Part shown: one piece after another, positions 1 to 11,291 of the stretch
How the letters are laid out: each line of letters starts with the position of its first letter
How positions within the stretch are numbered: the first letter of the stretch is position 1
From: Lasiosphaeria ovina
Lineage: Eukaryota > Ascomycota > Sordariomycetes > Sordariales > Lasiosphaeriaceae
Length of the DNA stretch: 64,000 bases
Assembly: GCA_033439765.1 (NCBI GenBank)
Contig: JAULSN010000009.1
Coordinates: 1,922,001 to 1,986,000, forward strand
Reading direction: 5' to 3'
Position numbers and translations under genes: made by a program
The notes under the pieces: model-generated
What the model saw: the letters and a program-made list of their open reading frames with translations, nothing else
Databases searched by the model: none
Told to the model about the DNA's origin: nothing

Positions 1-1432
1 GGTCGCACTCGCCGGTGAAGTTGGCGGCGCCCGTCTTGGGGATGGCCTGCTCGTTCTGGCCGCAGTTGGCGTAGGGGGCGATGGAGACGGTCTCGGTGGT
101 CTGGTCGAAGACGACGTAGACGGAGCGCATGAAGCTGTCGCCGAGCAGGACGGGGTCGGCGGCGGTGCCGCCGTTGGTGGTGGCGCCGAGGATGCACGTG
201 TCGCCGCCGAGGTCGACGATGAAGTCGTCGATGGGCACCGAGAAGGTCGCCGTGTTGCCCGCCGTGCCGAATGCGAACTGGAAGTTGCCCGCTGTCTTCT
301 GCTGCGAGCACGGCACGATGTACACGCCCGACCGCTGGCTGAACGTGGCGCCAAAGTCCCGCGCCATGGCCTTGGCTACGGCGTCGGGCAGGTAGCTGAG
401 CGAGGAGCCCGAGTCGAGCACGACGGCCACGGTGCCCGTCGAGTACGTCTTGGTGTTGCCGCTGCCGCGGTCCACGCCGACCGACGCCAGGGGCAGGTAG
501 TACCGGTTGATGTCGCCCGTGAACTGGGGGCCCAGGATGGCGTGGGTCGAGAGCTTGCCGGTGAACTTCTTGGTGTCGACGCCGCCAAAGATGATGACGC
601 CGCCATCGCTCGCCTTGTCGCTGCCGAGGGCGACGCTGAAGGCCTTGCTGTTGGTCACGCCCTGGGCCTCGAGCTCGTCGATGAAGTTGCTGTAGTTGAG
701 GTTCGTGTTAAGCCCGTAGCTGAGGCCCAGGATGCCCTCGTTCAGATCTTCGGTAGATGTCGCCATACCGAACTGGGCGTTCGTGACCGAGGCCGCCTTG
801 GTGCCACCGGGCAATGATATGGTGTCCTTGACATAGGAGAGCTTCACATCGCCAATGCCGTACTTGATCGACGTCGTCTTCGCCGAGAGGCCGGATTGGG
901 AGCTCGTGCTCGATTTGGAGGGATCGTACAGACCGTCGGCCAAGCATTCTTGGGCCTGGCTAGCCTGCAAGCTCGTGTCTTGGCAATCGGGATTAACCCT
1001 GCGGCAGAAGGAAAGAGAATCGTCAGCGGCTGATCTGGGTCTTGGCCGTAGTGTTTCAACTTGACATGGTGGTAGATAGGGGGCATTACACACCATAGCT
1101 CGTCGGAGCCAGTGTCGATTGCGACTTTTACCAGCTGTCCTGGCGTTCCAATGCTCACTAGAATCTCAGGCAAGCGAATTAGACCGGGTCGCCGAGCTGA
1201 AAACAGCAGAGGCACACTCGACAGAAAACATACGTTGGACGAGATAGCTCGTATCAGTGATGTTGTACAGCGTCACTGAGGTGTCCCTCTTCCTCAAGGG
1301 CTGGACGCGGTGCACCTGCTCGACTTGGAGCGAGTAGAAGTTCTGGGAATGGCCTGCGTCTCTCGGCAAGACAGCAGCAGCACTGCCGACGGCAGCGAAG
1401 GCCAGGGCGGGAAGAAGCGCAGCGAGAGCCAT
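1..1432 (-). CDS. secreted pepsin-like aspartic protease (3' end beyond window)
   Basis: Secreted aspartic endopeptidase of the pepsin/yapsin family (A1). The start at 1432 opens a hydrophobic signal peptide (MALAALLPALAFAAVGSAAA), then a propeptide with a KR site near residue 49. Exons are 1432-1234, 1157-1094 and 998 to the window edge; the two introns (76 and 95 bp) keep the frame. The first splice gives LVQLSIGTPGQ and the second gives DELWVNPDC, both canonical for the family. The first catalytic motif is DTGS at residues 81-84 and the second DSGS at about 283-286 (bases 404-415). About 420 residues are visible, ending in a Cys-containing segment. Yapsin-like members often continue into a Ser-rich, GPI-anchored tail, which would lie outside this window. 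An alternative acceptor 39 bp earlier for intron 1 also keeps frame but gives a less typical IGTP context. Family assignment is firm; substrate is unknown. Confidence 0.9.
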
Positions 1433-4276
1433 CGTCGACTTTTTTTTCCGGCTCTTCTTTGCGGGGAAGGACGAGGTTGAACGAAATAACGAAGCCGGGG
1501 AAGAAATAAAGGGGGATCCATGATTTAAATATCCCCCCCCCCCGTGTTTGTAACTAGCCTACTTCATACATACCTGAATGGGACGAACGGCAATCCTACG
1601 GACGCTACCTTTGAGTTGGGCCTGGACCTGGACACACAAACGCGGCACAAGCCGCGGAGAACGACCGCCGCTGTGGACAATGGGCGGGCAATTAATTCGT
1701 ACTGTACGCGCCCGGCCTGCTCTGTTTGGCCCAATACGCCAATCACAGACACCCGTGCTTGCTCCTAGGTGTCTGGGGCTGAGTGCACTTGGGCGAGGAC
1801 ACCCCGCCACAGTCTGGATTAGACGAGATGTATTGGGGCAATAGGCCGATAGATGCGGATCAGAATTAGCGCATGATAGTTGACGGATCAGTCAGTCCAG
1901 TTTGCTCTGCCAGCTCACCTGTCGCTCTTTGTCCCTTTCAGCGGCCTCGGGGTTGTGCAAGCCGCAGTCGACCAAGGCAAGCTACAGCACCGCCGCAGCC
2001 ATTCCGTGCATTGAAAGCCGGGGGGGCGGAGTTTGGCCCTCAGCTCAGCTGCATGCACAGTATGCATGTTCAGACGGTATTCGGTGTTTGTGTCACACTC
2101 GGATCTAGAATAAAAAGTCGTGGCTAGGAGACCTGTCCAGACTCCCAGGAGTCCAGTGCATGTGGTGGATTTTCAATCATGCAGGGCATGATAGCGGGGC
2201 ATAGTCATTCAGTCAGCCGTCAGCCAATCTGTCAACCTGCGACCCGTCTGCCTGGCGGAGCCGGATCAAGTGCTATGTAAATTGTCGCTTTGTCGGTGCA
2301 TCCAGGCCCTTGATGGCTGGTCTCGCCTCTCGTCATTCTCGCTGGCCGCAGTACGCGCAGGCAGTTAGTGTTCCGTGGATGGAGCACCTTTGGTTTTGGT
2401 AGTGCGTGCCCCCGGATAACCCAGAACGGGAACAAGGCTCGCCAGCACGATGCCACGCAATCTGCCATCGTCTCCTTTCTCCCTTTCCCGCGTTGACGTG
2501 TCCGTGGCTCTCGGCCAAACTGCTTCCATTGGATGGATGGACAGGGGGATGGCACCCTGAATCCTGAGGAAACCTTAGTGGCGTTTTGCGGCTCAAATAG
2601 CACTCGACCGAGGCAGGTAGAGTGGTAGACAGGTCTGGAAGCTGGGAATGACTAGGCTGACTTTGAGATCTGAAGTTCTGAACGAAAGAAAAGGCCCGAG
2701 CCCTTCGAGGATTGAGGAATGAGTGATAGTTCAACAGCCCCAGCCCCTGGTTCCAAATACGTCGTAATTGAGAGCATCCATGTTGGTCGATTCTCTGGGG
2801 GCCCGGGCCCGCGAAGATGCAAAGCAAAGCAAGCGGCCGCCATCGCAAGCAAGACCTCCCTTTTGCTGAGTGGGAACTTAGTTAAATCGGGCCTCGGAGG
2901 ATTTGGAGTACGGTTCTTACCGCCGTCGCGTCGTCTGTAACCGTGAACAAACACAGAATATGCACAGAGTAGAGCACAGCAACACTCAACACTGCATCGC
3001 TACAATGGAAGCTGCGATTGGATTGTATTTCTTCCTCCACAAACGCACGCATGTCGTTCGTCTCGCCATGAGATCCCCCCGCCTTGGCAAAGCTTAACTC
3101 TCAAGGCCAAGTGTGTCTTTGGTGTTTTAGATTCCCTACTAGGTAGTTTTCCGAGTCCGCGGAAACGCGGACTCTTGTCTACCTAACTTTGACGACAGAC
3201 GTTCGCATTCCGTCGCACTTGAAGGCAAGGTAGGTAGTTCCTTCCATTCTTTATCAAGTCCTTCTGGTATAGGCCAATTGTTTCCAGCACACGTGACGCT
3301 ACACGTGTGGGTGTCGCATCGAGGAGGGTGCCATGAGGCAAGTGGAGATACAGTATCTAAGCCATCTTCTGATGACGACGCTTCGCGATTGCCGTGGCAA
3401 AGCCTTTTGATTCTGCGTTGCAGCTGCCCCACGTGTGCACCTAGTTCTGCTCCAAAAATAATTCCATAACAGAAGAGAGGGAACTTTTTGCGGCAAAGGG
3501 CGGCCTCCGGTCTGGAGACCCGGAAGGTCATCTTTCAAGTGCCGGATAGGTGAGAGCCGTTGCTGAAGTCAGCCCAACCGTCGATCACTTCTCGACGAAA
3601 GGAAACGAGAAGCACAGTGTGAGGGAGCATGTTGTTTTCCTTCATCTGCGACTTCCACAGTTAGATCTGACGTGAAATGGCTTATACCCAGCACCATGCA
3701 CACACCAAAAATGAACACAATTAAGCATTTGCCGCGGTACAGCAAAAAAAACCCCCCCGATTGAACGGCACTGGCAGAGTTATACCGGCCGACGAACCTT
3801 CACGCCGCCACGCAAGATCCTCCGCCCCCCGTTAGAACCATGTGTTTGTGGAATCCACGAAGAAAACGGGCCCCAAGATCTTAAGTCACAGATCATGTAT
3901 AGGCTAAGTGAGAAGTGCATGGTATCAAGGAAAAAATAATAATAGTACACAGTCAATGAGATTGACATCACGTCTCCCTGCCTCTGAACAGCAGCAAAGC
4001 GCCTCAAAATATCACGACGTGAAAACATCCAGTCTGGGAAGTCAGCCTCGACTACCACAGAAATGCAGTCCCCTCCATATTTACATGCAATAACAACCCA
4101 GATAAACAAACTAACGCAAAATCGCCAGAGATATCTTTCCTCAATTATCATTAAACCTTCCCTAAATTCGACCCCCCATTCAATCTTCTTATACCCGCCC
4201 TTCTCCTTTCTCTGCGGCAAGGCTGATGGTCAAAAGCCGATGCGATATAGCCCCCTTAGCACGACATTCGTTGTCT
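1433..4276. other. intergenic region, no gene recognised
   Basis: The left end is the promoter and leader of the aspartic protease, with an 11-base C run at 1533-1543. The right end is the 3' flank of the PQ-loop gene. Open frames here are short, lack recognisable domains and have no plausible exon partners. The only structure noted is a group of CACGTG hexamers near 3.3-3.4 kb and a TAGGTAG motif at 3231. Confidence 0.6.
3290..3435. promoter_or_regulatory. cluster of three CACGTG E-box hexamers
   Basis: Perfect CACGTG palindromes occur at 3290-3295, 3302-3307 and 3430-3435. In fungi this hexamer is bound by bHLH factors such as the Cbf1/Pho4 type. No adjacent gene start is recognised, so a regulatory role is only inferred. 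Confidence 0.3.
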
Positions 4277-5627
4277 TCAAGCAAGGTCGTTCGTCTTCGC
4301 TTGCCGCCCGGGCGAGTATAACCTGAACTGGGCGAATATTATTAGATCCTCGACGATGGTCCCGAGGGAGCCCAGCAGCCACGGCAGGGCGCGAAGGACG
4401 TAGGCCCTGTCCTGCGAGTACGAGAGGACGCTTGCGCCGTATGTGAAATTGCCCGTCAAGGACAGCAAAAAGAACAGGAGGGCGAGCCCCTCGCACGACT
4501 TCTCCTGGTAGTTCTTGATAATCTGAGGGATTCGCGCACTGTATCAACGTCAGAGGTTAGCAAGCTGGGCATACTTTTTTCTCTGGCCCTTCTGGTCTCT
4601 CTCCTGAGCCAGACCGTAGAACACAACAAAACCCGGGACATACCAGAGGTAGCACACTGCACTAAAATACCCCAGCGCCAGCCCAATGACAGCGGTCGGC
4701 TTGGCCGCCGTCGGCACATCTCCCGCCCCGCTATCGGGAAGACCGTCTGCGACGTCCCAGGCGCCCATCTTGTACCCGATGAACCACCCGGCTCCGCCAA
4801 CAACCCAGACGGCCAGTAGGCTCAGCGCATTGTGCAGCCATGGGTTGCTGTCAGGGGTGTCATCCTCGCCGGTGATGATGCGCGTCAGAGGGTCGAGGTT
4901 GCTCTCGCTGCGTCGCATAGAGTGGCGGCGGTGTGAGCCAGGCAGGCCAAGAGACTCGCTGCGGCGGCGGTGATGGTGGCCGCTCCTGCGGTTGATGAGT
5001 GGGTCGTTCTCGGAGGCGGCGCCGTGCCCATGTCCGGCTTCATGCTCATCTTCCTCGGCATCTTCAACTGCCGTCGCATCCGTGACCTCGGTGGCCGTCG
5101 ACGAGCCTCGCCTCCGCTGGGTGCGGGAACGCCGCCGCGCATTGAGATTGTTGTAGTATGTGCATTGGGCGATGAGAATCATATCCGCGAAGCAGAAGTA
5201 GCACGCGAGAGCAACTGTGGAGGGGGCAATGTTTGTCCAGGTTGCGCCTGCGGAAGCGAACAACCGTGTTAGTCACTGCGACTAGGCTTCCGCGCGAGCG
5301 AGTGCACAGAGACACAAAGACATTGGGACACACACCTAGGAGATTGGATAAATCGCCCAGCAGCCATATGACGAGGAACTTCATCGATAGGGCGTCGGCG
5401 CTCTTGGCCTTGTAGTTTGCGATGAGCTGGGGAAGCTAGAGCGAGGGGGGGCGCAACGTCAGTTCCCGCAGGACTCAACTCTCGTTTGTTTTGCCATATA
5501 CACTTACTAAGAGACATATCCACGCAGTCAGGCTGACGCTCCCAAAGACTCCGGAGAGGGCCTCGCCGGCGTCAGGTGAAGCGAGGGCTGCGGGGGCACG
5601 GCCGCCCGCCGCGATAAGGAAGTCCAT
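4277..5627 (-). CDS. PQ-loop vacuolar amino-acid transporter, YPQ1/RTC2 type
   Basis: A 384-residue multi-pass membrane protein of the PQ-loop (cystinosin/Ypq) family. Characterised yeast members export cationic amino acids across the vacuolar membrane. Exons: 5627-5508, 5435-5336, 5247-4575, 4538-4277; introns of 72, 88 and 36 bp keep the frame. The two diagnostic PQ motifs are LPQLIANYKAKS (P42-Q43) and IPQIIKNYQEKS (P302-Q303), each followed by an S-x-x-G/A-L segment. Hydrophobic stretches around both PQ loops and a central pair (ALSLLAVWVVGG and AVIGLALGYFSAVCYLWYVP) fit the seven-helix fold. Between the third helix and the central helices is a long Arg/Ser/His/Glu-rich hydrophilic loop (about residues 115-220), as in fungal Ypq proteins. 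The 36-bp last intron contains a GCTAACC branch site and is needed to restore the second PQ loop. The exact substrate cannot be read from sequence. Confidence 0.92.
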
Positions 5628-6640
5628 GATTACTCAAATATCGACCTTCGGTCCGATAAAAGCTGAGGTTTGTAGCAGACAGATTGCGTGCGAATGCGGT
5701 GTCTAGGGCGAGCAACCTAGCCCAGTTTTGATTGTAGTTATGGCGATGGGAGACTCGAACAACAGGTCCCGAGTAAGGTGGATCGCGTGTCTTGAATGAC
5801 CATCAGCAGGGCGGCCATCACGAGTCAGTTGATGGCGGAGAGGCGGTGGGTTTTGTTATCGGCCCCGCCAATCTTGAAGATAAGGCCCTGGAAACCCTGT
5901 GCTCTGCTGTCATCGGTCCGGATTACATACATGTAAGCTGCACGCCAAGCCATTGAGCCCTGCAGCGTTTCCCTGCAGCGGCTACCTGACCCTAGCCATT
6001 CAAAGAAAACCCTTCTGAGTAACCCACTCTTCGGAATAAGCAGAGGCTCATTCGTCGAATGCGATCATTCATTTGCCCGTCTTAGCCCACAGATGGCACT
6101 TGTCTTATTATGAAGAGAGCAGGAATGCGGGAGCTGTTGAGAACTGATTGACTGACCAAATGTCGTTTGCTGCAGCAGGACCGAGCCAGGAGACCACGTC
6201 GAGCAAATGGTCACGGCCACCATCGCCTGTCCAGCAATTCACGGATACCTCGACCCCTCTAGCTCCCAACCTTTGTATAATGCAGCCTTCCTCATAGATC
6301 TCTCTTCGACCTCTTTGGTCTTGGCCTCCGTCATTTCTGCGGCTTCTCTATGGAAGATGTCCCGTCAGTTTTGTTACAGATCTCTTGAAACCTCTTCTCC
6401 GTCCAGTCGAAGACGTTGTCATGTTCGAAACCTTCCGCCGTAAATAAGCGACTAAAAAGCCTCCGAGGCACGAGTAGTCGGGCTTATCGTCGAACCTAGG
6501 GACCGTGTATAGTCGATGTACGTAGCGAATTGTCTGGGGAGAATACCATCGCAGAGTGCCTCGCCCGATAAGTTCTCCTTTATCTCCTTAATCCGCTAGT
6601 CCCTGACCTTGTCCGTTACGGACTTCAGGCCCTGCCACGG
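5628..6640. other. promoter of the PQ-loop gene and unassigned DNA
   Basis: Contains the upstream region of the PQ-loop gene. No open frame with recognisable protein features was found. Traces of the neighbouring pseudogene may extend a little left of 6650 but could not be followed. Confidence 0.5.
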
Positions 6641-6649
6641 CAACGTACC

Positions 6650-8150
6650 GCGAGCCCAAAGTTCCGCTCACGCCCAGCGCACTGCGAGAACTTGACCGGC
6701 GGAATAGCGTCCAGACTGCTAAGGGACCGCGGCACCTGCAGTGTGTACGACCGATCGCGCTCGGTTTGCACGACACGGCGGCCCAGATCTTCGCCATCTT
6801 CGAGGGGTATGACTACAACTACGATCTGCTTATGCGGAACGGGCGCTGACCTTCTGTCTTAGCGTTCCATACCGGAAAGAGTTGATCGAACGGTGGCTTC
6901 TAGCCACTCTACTTCATCAAGCCGGCGAACCAAATCGACAAAGTTAACAAAAGCTACTCCTAATACATCCAAGAGGTCGTCGGCATACGACAAGGCGTTC
7001 GTTCGAGCAGCATCTTAAAGACAATAATATCTATCTGCACGGCCAAAAATCGAGGCCGGACAACAACGCAGACTTGCATCAGACAAGGCCGTCGCTTTCA
7101 CCGTCCAAGTTCTCCGACGGCGCATTTGAACACTTCCAGGACGAACATGTTCATCTGGGCTCCGAAGGAGATGTCATGCGCAAAATAATTCCAGTCATAA
7201 GCGGCAGCACAAATATCCCAAACAGTGAGAATGTACTTTTCAACAATCTAGAGTCCATCACTAACAGTACTACGGTCGATTTGAAGCCCGACTTCTACGA
7301 CGGGGCTCGTTTTAGTGACATCGATGCAACAGTGAGGGAAGACTTGAGCAGTAATAATCCCTTCAGACACAAACGCAACTAGGCGCCCAGCAGCGCCGAA
7401 TTTCTTCCTCGAGGCCAAAGCTCCATGGGCGGGGGCGGACATCCCGAAACGGCAAGCTGGTCTCGGCGGAGCAATCGGCGCACGCGCGATGCACGCCCTG
7501 CAGAACTACGGCGACGAGGAGCCTGACTTCGACGGCAATACCTCAGCTACAGCTCGACCTACCACGCTGGCACAGGCACGCTCTAGCTATATACGCATCT
7601 CGTTACGGCGCCTACCGCGCCCGGGGGGCGGCCCGAGTACCACATGACGAAGCTCAGAGGCTTTGCTATGACAGGTAGCCGTGAGATGTTCGTTCAAGGA
7701 GCAACGGCATTCCAGAATACTAGGGACTTGGCACAAGAGTATCGCGACCTTTTCATCCTCGCAGCCAATACAAGAGCGCGCCAGCCCAGGCCAGAAACAC
7801 CGCCCGAGGCAGAAGTTACAGCTGCCGAGACACGGCACTATGAATAGTCTACTTGTGAAGACCATGTCGGGCCGCAAGCTATCGGCACTGAAAACTACGC
7901 GGCATCTCATGACTTGGACGACGGGCCGGCTCTTCCCCTGTATGCAGAGGGCAAGGAGCCCAGCTAGGAGTCTACATCGCTTGGTCCCGAACCAGCCATG
8001 AGCTTCGACACGAGCTTCATATCCAGCTTCAGCGCACAGAGGCAGACTAGTTCGAAGCGAAACAGAGCACCCCACAGCCCGCCATCGAATGCCCAGCCAC
8101 ACAAGAAACACGGCTCGGCTAAGAGGCGGACACGCCAGAGTGCGTCTTGA
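6650..8150 (+). pseudogene. decayed gene of a fungal PD-(D/E)XK-like family
   Basis: Pieces of one protein are readable in order but in different frames, so the gene is dead. Recognisable blocks: ARFARHGGPDLRHLRG (6759-6806); KRSSAYDKAF ending at a GTTC duplication (6997-7004) that shifts the frame; EHFQDEHVHLGSEGD and DLKPDFYDGARFSDID (about 7130-7330); after another shift near 7385, APNFFLEAKAP and AIGARAMHALQNYG; then TYHAGTG, PEYHMTKLRGFAMTG and EPAMSFDTSF, finishing with a basic tail and TGA at 8148-8150. Three premature stops at 7584, 7845 and 7965 are all TAG and each is one C-to-T change from CAG. From memory, this block order occurs in an expanded family of uncharacterised Pezizomycotina proteins, possibly the one named DUF7924. 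The PD of KPDFYDGA and the E-x-K of FLEAKAP look like a PD-(D/E)XK nuclease core, which is my inference. Confidence 0.75.
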
Positions 8151-8262
8151 CGGACGGCGGGGTTGTCCACACGGGCCTCGGCGTCTACAGGGTCTGCCGT
8201 ACCGCAGCCGTCATCAACTGGGGACTACTGAGATTGGAGTGACGGCCAGCATACGATGGGGA

Positions 8263-8982
8263 CTAGTGCTGGCGCAACTGTTCCGCGAAAAGTCGTAGCA
8301 AAGCCTCTCCCCCAGACACAGTGTCACAACGCAAGTGTCCCTTTCCCTTGATCAGCGCCAAAAGCCAACACCCTCCCCGGTTGCACAGTGGCCGAGTGTG
8401 AAGACCAGAATAGCTGGACGACAAGGCTCTGCCCGAAACACCGTCCAACTGTTTTTGCCAAAGACTGTCCCACCAAGGCTCCACCAGCAAGATGCTGCAC
8501 TCATGGCCGTGCTGGCGCTTCCTAGACTTCCCACCAGAAGACGATTTGGATGGCGTCTTTCGCGTTTGTTTGGGTGGAAAATCAGCTTCGGCAGGGAGGT
8601 CGAGCAAAGGCGCCTTATTCACACGAAGGCGGAGGAAAGGCTGCCCCTTGCCGGACCAGTGGAGAATCTCCTTCGCAAATTTAGGGCTCATGTCAAAACG
8701 GCTTGATTTAACAAACATATGAACGAGTCGAACGGCGTCTTCCACCGCCAGAAGGCCTAGGCGTCGTCGGTCACGACTACAGGGACTAAGGGCGATCAAG
8801 CTCGGATCCTGCCTCCAGCAGCGCCCACGGGTCCGGCGCGGTGCGTGCCGCAGCCAGCGTGCGCATTCGGGAAAACTGGCTTTCTTTCCAAACTTTTGTC
8901 GATACGCGTGGTCAGAAACGTGTCCAAGATATATCTGCAACGTGGAATGAATGGCCAGCAACTTAACCCATACGTGTTCCAC
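8263..8982 (-). pseudogene. possible gene relic, open frame without ATG
   Basis: A 239-codon stop-free frame that begins without an ATG; the first in-frame codon usable as a start is GTG. The stretch reads like real protein in places: TLQIYLGHVSDHAYRQKFG, DPSLIALSPCSRDRRRLG, DAVRLVHMFVKSSRFDMSPK and a Ser/Lys/Arg-rich segment KTPSKSSSGGKSRKR. No known family was recognised. It sits just downstream of a clearly decayed gene, so it may be another relic, but a chance open frame cannot be excluded. Confidence 0.3.
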
Positions 8983-10159
8983 GACAGCACGAGTGATTCC
9001 ACATACAGCAGCTACTCATCGGGTCTGCCACCGCGCAAAGCGGCTGCCAAGAGTGGTGATGGGTATCTATGTTTCACCTGGCTATCTTACCTACCTTCCC
9101 CCCCTTAAATCCTTTGGAAGACGAAGAAAGGATCTCAGTGAGACCCTATCTAACTATGCGAGCAAACAGTCGCTTGGTTCAATAAGCCTATTTCTGGCTT
9201 TTTTATTCCATTTCTATTCAGTAGTAATGTCCTCGATACACGGGAATTTCGACAAGACCGCTGCTGGCACAGATCCAACGCCGAACAGCCGGCGCAAGCA
9301 CGGGGCTTCGAGTGGAACTGCGTGACTTGACTTGTCACGGCTACGGAACCGTAAGGCCCACTGAGTCTGCAGTAGGCCTACGGGTGCGTGACCATACTAC
9401 GTATTTATGACCCAGTTCAGGTTGCCAAGTTGACGAACTCGCAATCCTGGCATTCCTTTGGAAGGTTTGGCGTAGCGGTAGGGTTGTTTTGTTCGCTAGA
9501 GGCCGGACCGTCACACGGCTTCCCTCCTGCCGGGCCGGACCTCCTGATTTTCCGCGGCGAAGCAAATAAATGCAACACGTATCCGTATATATACGCATAT
9601 ATTTGCATAGCATCCTACTTGAGCCAAGTAATTGAGATGGCGGTTTTTTTTTTGGTTTTTTTTTATTTACGGAATATTTAAAGTTGACGAAGGAAAAAGA
9701 GCGGCCCGCAACCAATCCCGCTGGAGATATTCCCGAAACGGAGGGATTGGGGGGGCGTGGTCTAGACCCCTGTATCTCATTCGTTCGAATTCCGAAAAGC
9801 CGCCCCGTTCCTCCGCCAACTTGTGGACGTGGGCGGCGGCTCGCGGCTGAGAGTAGAATACGCTATTGGCCAAACTATTGGGGTTGAGGCGAGCTGAACC
9901 AACGAGTTGGGCAACGGTCAGCCAGCCAGCCTGTTGTAGAACCTAAGATACCTTACTGTGTATATTTTTGCTAAAAGCCAACCTTCAGCTGGCTCAATTG
10001 TCATGAAATAAGCTCTCATCGTTTTTTAACAACGGTTGTGACTCACCCGGCTTTACACGGATCCACGACGTGCTCAGTCTCATCATTCATCTTGTGCTGG
10101 TCGTGTCGCACGGCACCTATCTATATTCCAAGCTGAACTCTGAACAAACGCGGCCAAGA
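8983..10159. other. intergenic region upstream of S1/P1 nuclease
   Basis: Contains AT-rich stretches (about 9560-9690, with T runs) and a CTTACCTACCTT motif near 9086. No coding frame was supported. The right end is the promoter of the nuclease gene, with CTATCTATATTCC about 40 bases before the ATG. Confidence 0.5.
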
Positions 10160-11291
10160 ATGAAGCTGTCACCGCTCGCCGTGGGGGCGGTAGCCTTACT
10201 ACCGAGGTTTGCGACAGCATGGGGTGGTATGGACGTTCCTCTGCTTCATGATTGATCCTTAAAACCCAGGGCGTCGACGAACACGAGACTAAGCCCGATG
10301 CTCACACTCTGTTGTCACAGGATTCGGACACATCACAGTTGCGTACGTCGCGAGCAACTTCGTGGCCAACAGCACCACGGCCTTCTTCCAAGACGTCCTG
10401 CGCAACGACACCGAGGACTATCTGGCCGGGGTCGCGACGTGGGCGGATTCCGTCCGCTACACACAATGGGGCAGGTTCTCGGGGCCCTTCCACTTCATCG
10501 ACGCCGCGGACAACCCGCCTCACGAGTGCGGCGTCAAGCTAGAGCGCGACTGCTCAAAGCAAGGGTGCATCGTGTCCGCCTTCGCCAACTACACCGGCCG
10601 CATTTTGGACGGGCGGCTGCCCGAGTCGGAGCGCGAAATAGCTGCAAAGTTCCTCATACATTTTCTGGGCGATATTCACCAGCCTCTGCACACCGAGCAT
10701 GTCGCCCGCGGCGGCAACGGCATCAACGTTACCTTTGGTGGTGTGAAGTACAATCTTCATCACGTCTGGGATGTTGAAATCCCCGAGAAGGTTGTCGGCG
10801 GTGTTGGCAAGGAGCATCCGTATACCGAGGCTCGGCAATGGGCCGACTCCCTGACTGAAGAGATTCACTCGGGCAAGTTCAAAGCCAGCAGCCGGAGCTG
10901 GCGGAAGGGGATCAAGCTCTCAAACCCAGAGTCAACATCGCTCGGCTGGGCGAGTGAGACCAATTCTTATGTCTGCACAACAGGTATGTCCCACACACAT
11001 ACGACAGGCACAAACGTCGTCGACGGGAGTGCGATCCTTTGCCCCTCCCGCTGCCCTTGGATGCAAGAGATATGATGCAAAGACAGTGTTTGCTAACGTG
11101 TTGGTTACACTCGCCTCTCAGTCCTGCCGCTGGGGCCGGAAGCCATAGTCAACCAGGAATTAGGCACGAGCTACTACGAGAAGGCTGCCCCTGTTGTCGA
11201 GGCCCAGATCGCAAAGGCAGGGTACCGGTTGGCAGCCTGGCTGGACCTGATTGCGTCCAAGATCGACAGCCAGACGGCGGGTGACTTGTGA
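10160..11291 (+). CDS. secreted S1/P1-type nuclease
   Basis: Zinc-dependent, single-strand-preferring nuclease / 3'-nucleotidase of the S1/P1 family (299 residues). Exons: 10160-10226, 10321-10983, 11122-11291; introns 94 and 138 bp. The signal peptide ends ATA|WGG, so Trp21 becomes the mature N-terminus, which in this family is itself a zinc ligand. All nine ligands known from P1 nuclease are present with an exact offset of 20: Trp21, His26, Asp65, His80, His136, Asp140, His146, His169 and Asp173, seen in WGGFGH, WADSVRY, FHFID, IHFLGDIHQPLH and HHVWD. Four Cys (92, 100, 105 and in YVCTT) fit the family disulfides. The first intron splits the Gly just before F-G-H. The protein should be fully active and extracellular, with roles in nucleic-acid and phosphate scavenging. 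Confidence 0.95.

Noticed and set aside
1158..1233. Shorter 37-bp version of intron 1 in the aspartic protease
   Set aside because: It also keeps frame but inserts 13 residues before the IGTP motif; the 76-bp version gives the family-typical LVQLSIGTPGQ.
2333..2848. 171-codon minus-strand open frame in the first intergenic region
   Set aside because: No domain, no start context and no splice partner; looks like chance.
3780..4220. 146-codon minus-strand open frame after the PQ-loop gene
   Set aside because: Falls in the 3' flank of that gene; low-complexity Tyr/Phe run and no homology recognised.
9460..9560. tRNA-like A box (TGGCGTAGCGG)
   Set aside because: No matching B box (GGTTCRANNCC) at the right distance and no cloverleaf could be drawn.
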